Shown: positions 5,355 through 6,319 of the stretch, one piece after another
How the letters are laid out: every line of letters begins with the position of its first letter
How positions within the stretch are numbered: position 1 is the first letter of the stretch
NCBI GenBank assembly: GCA_902468695.1
Contig: CABQZS010000030.1
Location: 1-6,319, forward strand
Length of the DNA stretch: 6,319 bases
Direction of reading: 5' to 3'
Source of the DNA: an uncultured Collinsella sp.
GTDB taxonomy: Bacteria; Actinomycetota; Coriobacteriia; Coriobacteriales; Coriobacteriaceae
Notes under the pieces: model-generated
The model's database searches: none
What the model saw: the letters and a program-made list of their open reading frames with translations, nothing else
What the model was told of the DNA's origin: nothing
Translations under genes and position numbers: made by a program

Positions 5355-6319
5355 ATGGCTCAAGATAAGTTCGACGTGGGCGGCATGACATGCGCCGCCT
5401 GCCAGGCGCATGTGGACCGCGCCGTGAGCAAGCTCGACGGCGTCGAGAGCGTCGCGGTCAACCTGCTCGCCGGTTCCATGATAGTCGACTATGACCCCGC
5501 GCAGGTCTCCCCCGACGATATCTGCACCGCCGTCGACCGTGCCGGCTACTCGGCCTCGCCCGTCGATGCGGGCACCGGTGCCGCCGGCTCAAACGGCAGC
5601 ACGCAAGCCAGGTCCGGCGCCGCCCACATGGAGTCGCCAACCAAAAAGCTGGAGGCCGCCGCCTCTGCCATGCGCACCCGCCTCATCATCTCGATCGTAT
5701 TCCTCATCCCACTGTTCCACATAGGCATGGGGCACATGCTTGGTTGGCCGCTGCCTGGTGTCTTCACCGACCATACCCACAGCATGACGCTCGCCCTCAC
5801 CGAGCTCGTCCTGCTCATCCCCATCGTCTATGTCAACGACGCGTACTTTATCAACGGGTTTAAATCGCTCGCACACGGCGCGCCCACAATGGACGCCCTT
5901 ATTGCCGTGGGCGCCACCGCCTCCATCGCCTGGTCGCTCTACGCCATGTTCATCATGGCCGACCAGCTGGCCACAGGTCAGGTGCACGAGGCAATGATGA
6001 CGAGCATGGACAATCTGTATTTTGAGAGCGCCGGCACGATTTTGTCGCTCGTTACCGTGGGCAAATACCTCGAGACGCGCAGCAAGTCCAAGACCGGCGG
6101 CGCCATCGAGGCGCTGATCGACCTGGCGCCCAAGACCGCGACCGTCGTGGCAGAGGACGGCAGCGAGGCCACCGTCGACGTCGACAGCATCCTTCCCGGC
6201 CAGGTCCTGCGTGTGCGCCCCGGAGAGTCCATCCCTGTCGATGGCGTGGTGCTCGAGGGCAGCTCGGCCGTGGACGAGAGTGCGCTCACCGGCGAGTCCA
6301 TCCCCGTGGAAAAGACCAC
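5355..6319 (+). CDS. copA: Copper-translocating P1B-type ATPase, N-terminal part (3' partial)
   Basis: 321 residues are visible; the frame runs off the right edge. AAGGAG at 5344-5349 lies 5 nt before ATG. Residues 5-70 are a heavy-metal-associated domain with the metal-binding motif GMTCAAC (C13, C16). Residues 71-107 are a Gly/Ala/Ser linker. Four membrane segments follow at about 108-128, 145-166, 178-201 and 224-240, including GAPTMDALIAVGATAS and ESAGTILSLVTVGKYLE, typical of copper ATPases. The actuator domain then begins, with PGESIPVDG (289-297) and the dephosphorylation loop TGES (312-315). The family exports Cu(I) from the cytosol using ATP. The CPC motif of the metal site and the DKTGT phosphorylation site lie beyond the window, so copper rather than another metal rests on the similarity and on the operator-like promoter. 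A frame of this length with all landmarks in order shows no sign of damage. Confidence 0.9.
   Translation, partial: MAQDKFDVGGMTCAACQAHVDRAVSKLDGVESVAVNLLAGSMIVDYDPAQVSPDDICTAVDRAGYSASPVDAGTGAAGSNGSTQARSGAAHMESPTKKLEAAASAMRTRLIISIVFLIPLFHIGMGHMLGWPLPGVFTDHTHSMTLALTELVLLIPIVYVNDAYFINGFKSLAHGAPTMDALIAVGATASIAWSLYAMFIMADQLATGQVHEAMMTSMDNLYFESAGTILSLVTVGKYLETRSKSKTGGAIEALIDLAPKTATVVAEDGSEATVDVDSILPGQVLRVRPGESIPVDGVVLEGSSAVDESALTGESIPVEKT

Overview
The window looks like a chromosomal segment of a high-GC Gram-positive bacterium. The GC-rich codon use, strong Shine-Dalgarno sites, a zinc-ribbon membrane protein beside an FHA protein and a transmembrane Ser/Thr kinase, and a DUF6273-like sensor domain together suggest an actinobacterium of the class Coriobacteriia (Collinsella-like). 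This assignment is an inference from style and gene content, not from a marker gene.

Layout. (1) Bases 2-181 encode the last 59 residues of a + strand protein that ends in a membrane anchor. (2) It converges on a - strand gene (302-1546) for a 414-residue zinc-ribbon, single-pass, coiled-coil membrane protein; a strong - strand intrinsic terminator (221-268) lies between the two. (3) A 180-bp divergent promoter region (1547-1726) carries a perfect TATAAT box and several dyads built on TTGCA/TGCAA. (4) On the + strand follow an FHA-domain protein (1727-2689, 320 residues) and a Ser/Thr protein kinase with one membrane span and a C-terminal DUF6273-like domain (2860-4944, 694 residues). The 170 bp between them hold two strong RNA hairpin regions, one with two mutually exclusive folds. 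(5) The 410 bp from 4945 to 5354 have no gene. They contain an unusual array of six 15-nt arms in alternating orientation, spaced exactly 40 nt apart (three 80-nt units), and then a promoter with overlapping dyads typical of metal-responsive operators. (6) From 5355 to the window end runs the N-terminal part of a copper-type P1B ATPase (CopA).

How the genes may work together. The kinase, the FHA protein and the zinc-ribbon protein form a plausible phosphothreonine signalling module. The kinase would sense outside the membrane through its C-terminal domain and phosphorylate Thr inside. The FHA protein would bind phosphothreonine, and it carries an ETT motif before its FHA domain that resembles the GarA/OdhI switch. 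The zinc-ribbon protein has a Thr-containing acidic cytosolic segment that could be a substrate. The copper ATPase is a separate unit with its own promoter.

Most notable: the 40-nt-periodic alternating inverted-repeat array at 4988-5202, with compensatory base changes between copies and no length change; the GarA-like ETT motif; and a twin-arginine-like motif inside the kinase, directly before its membrane span.
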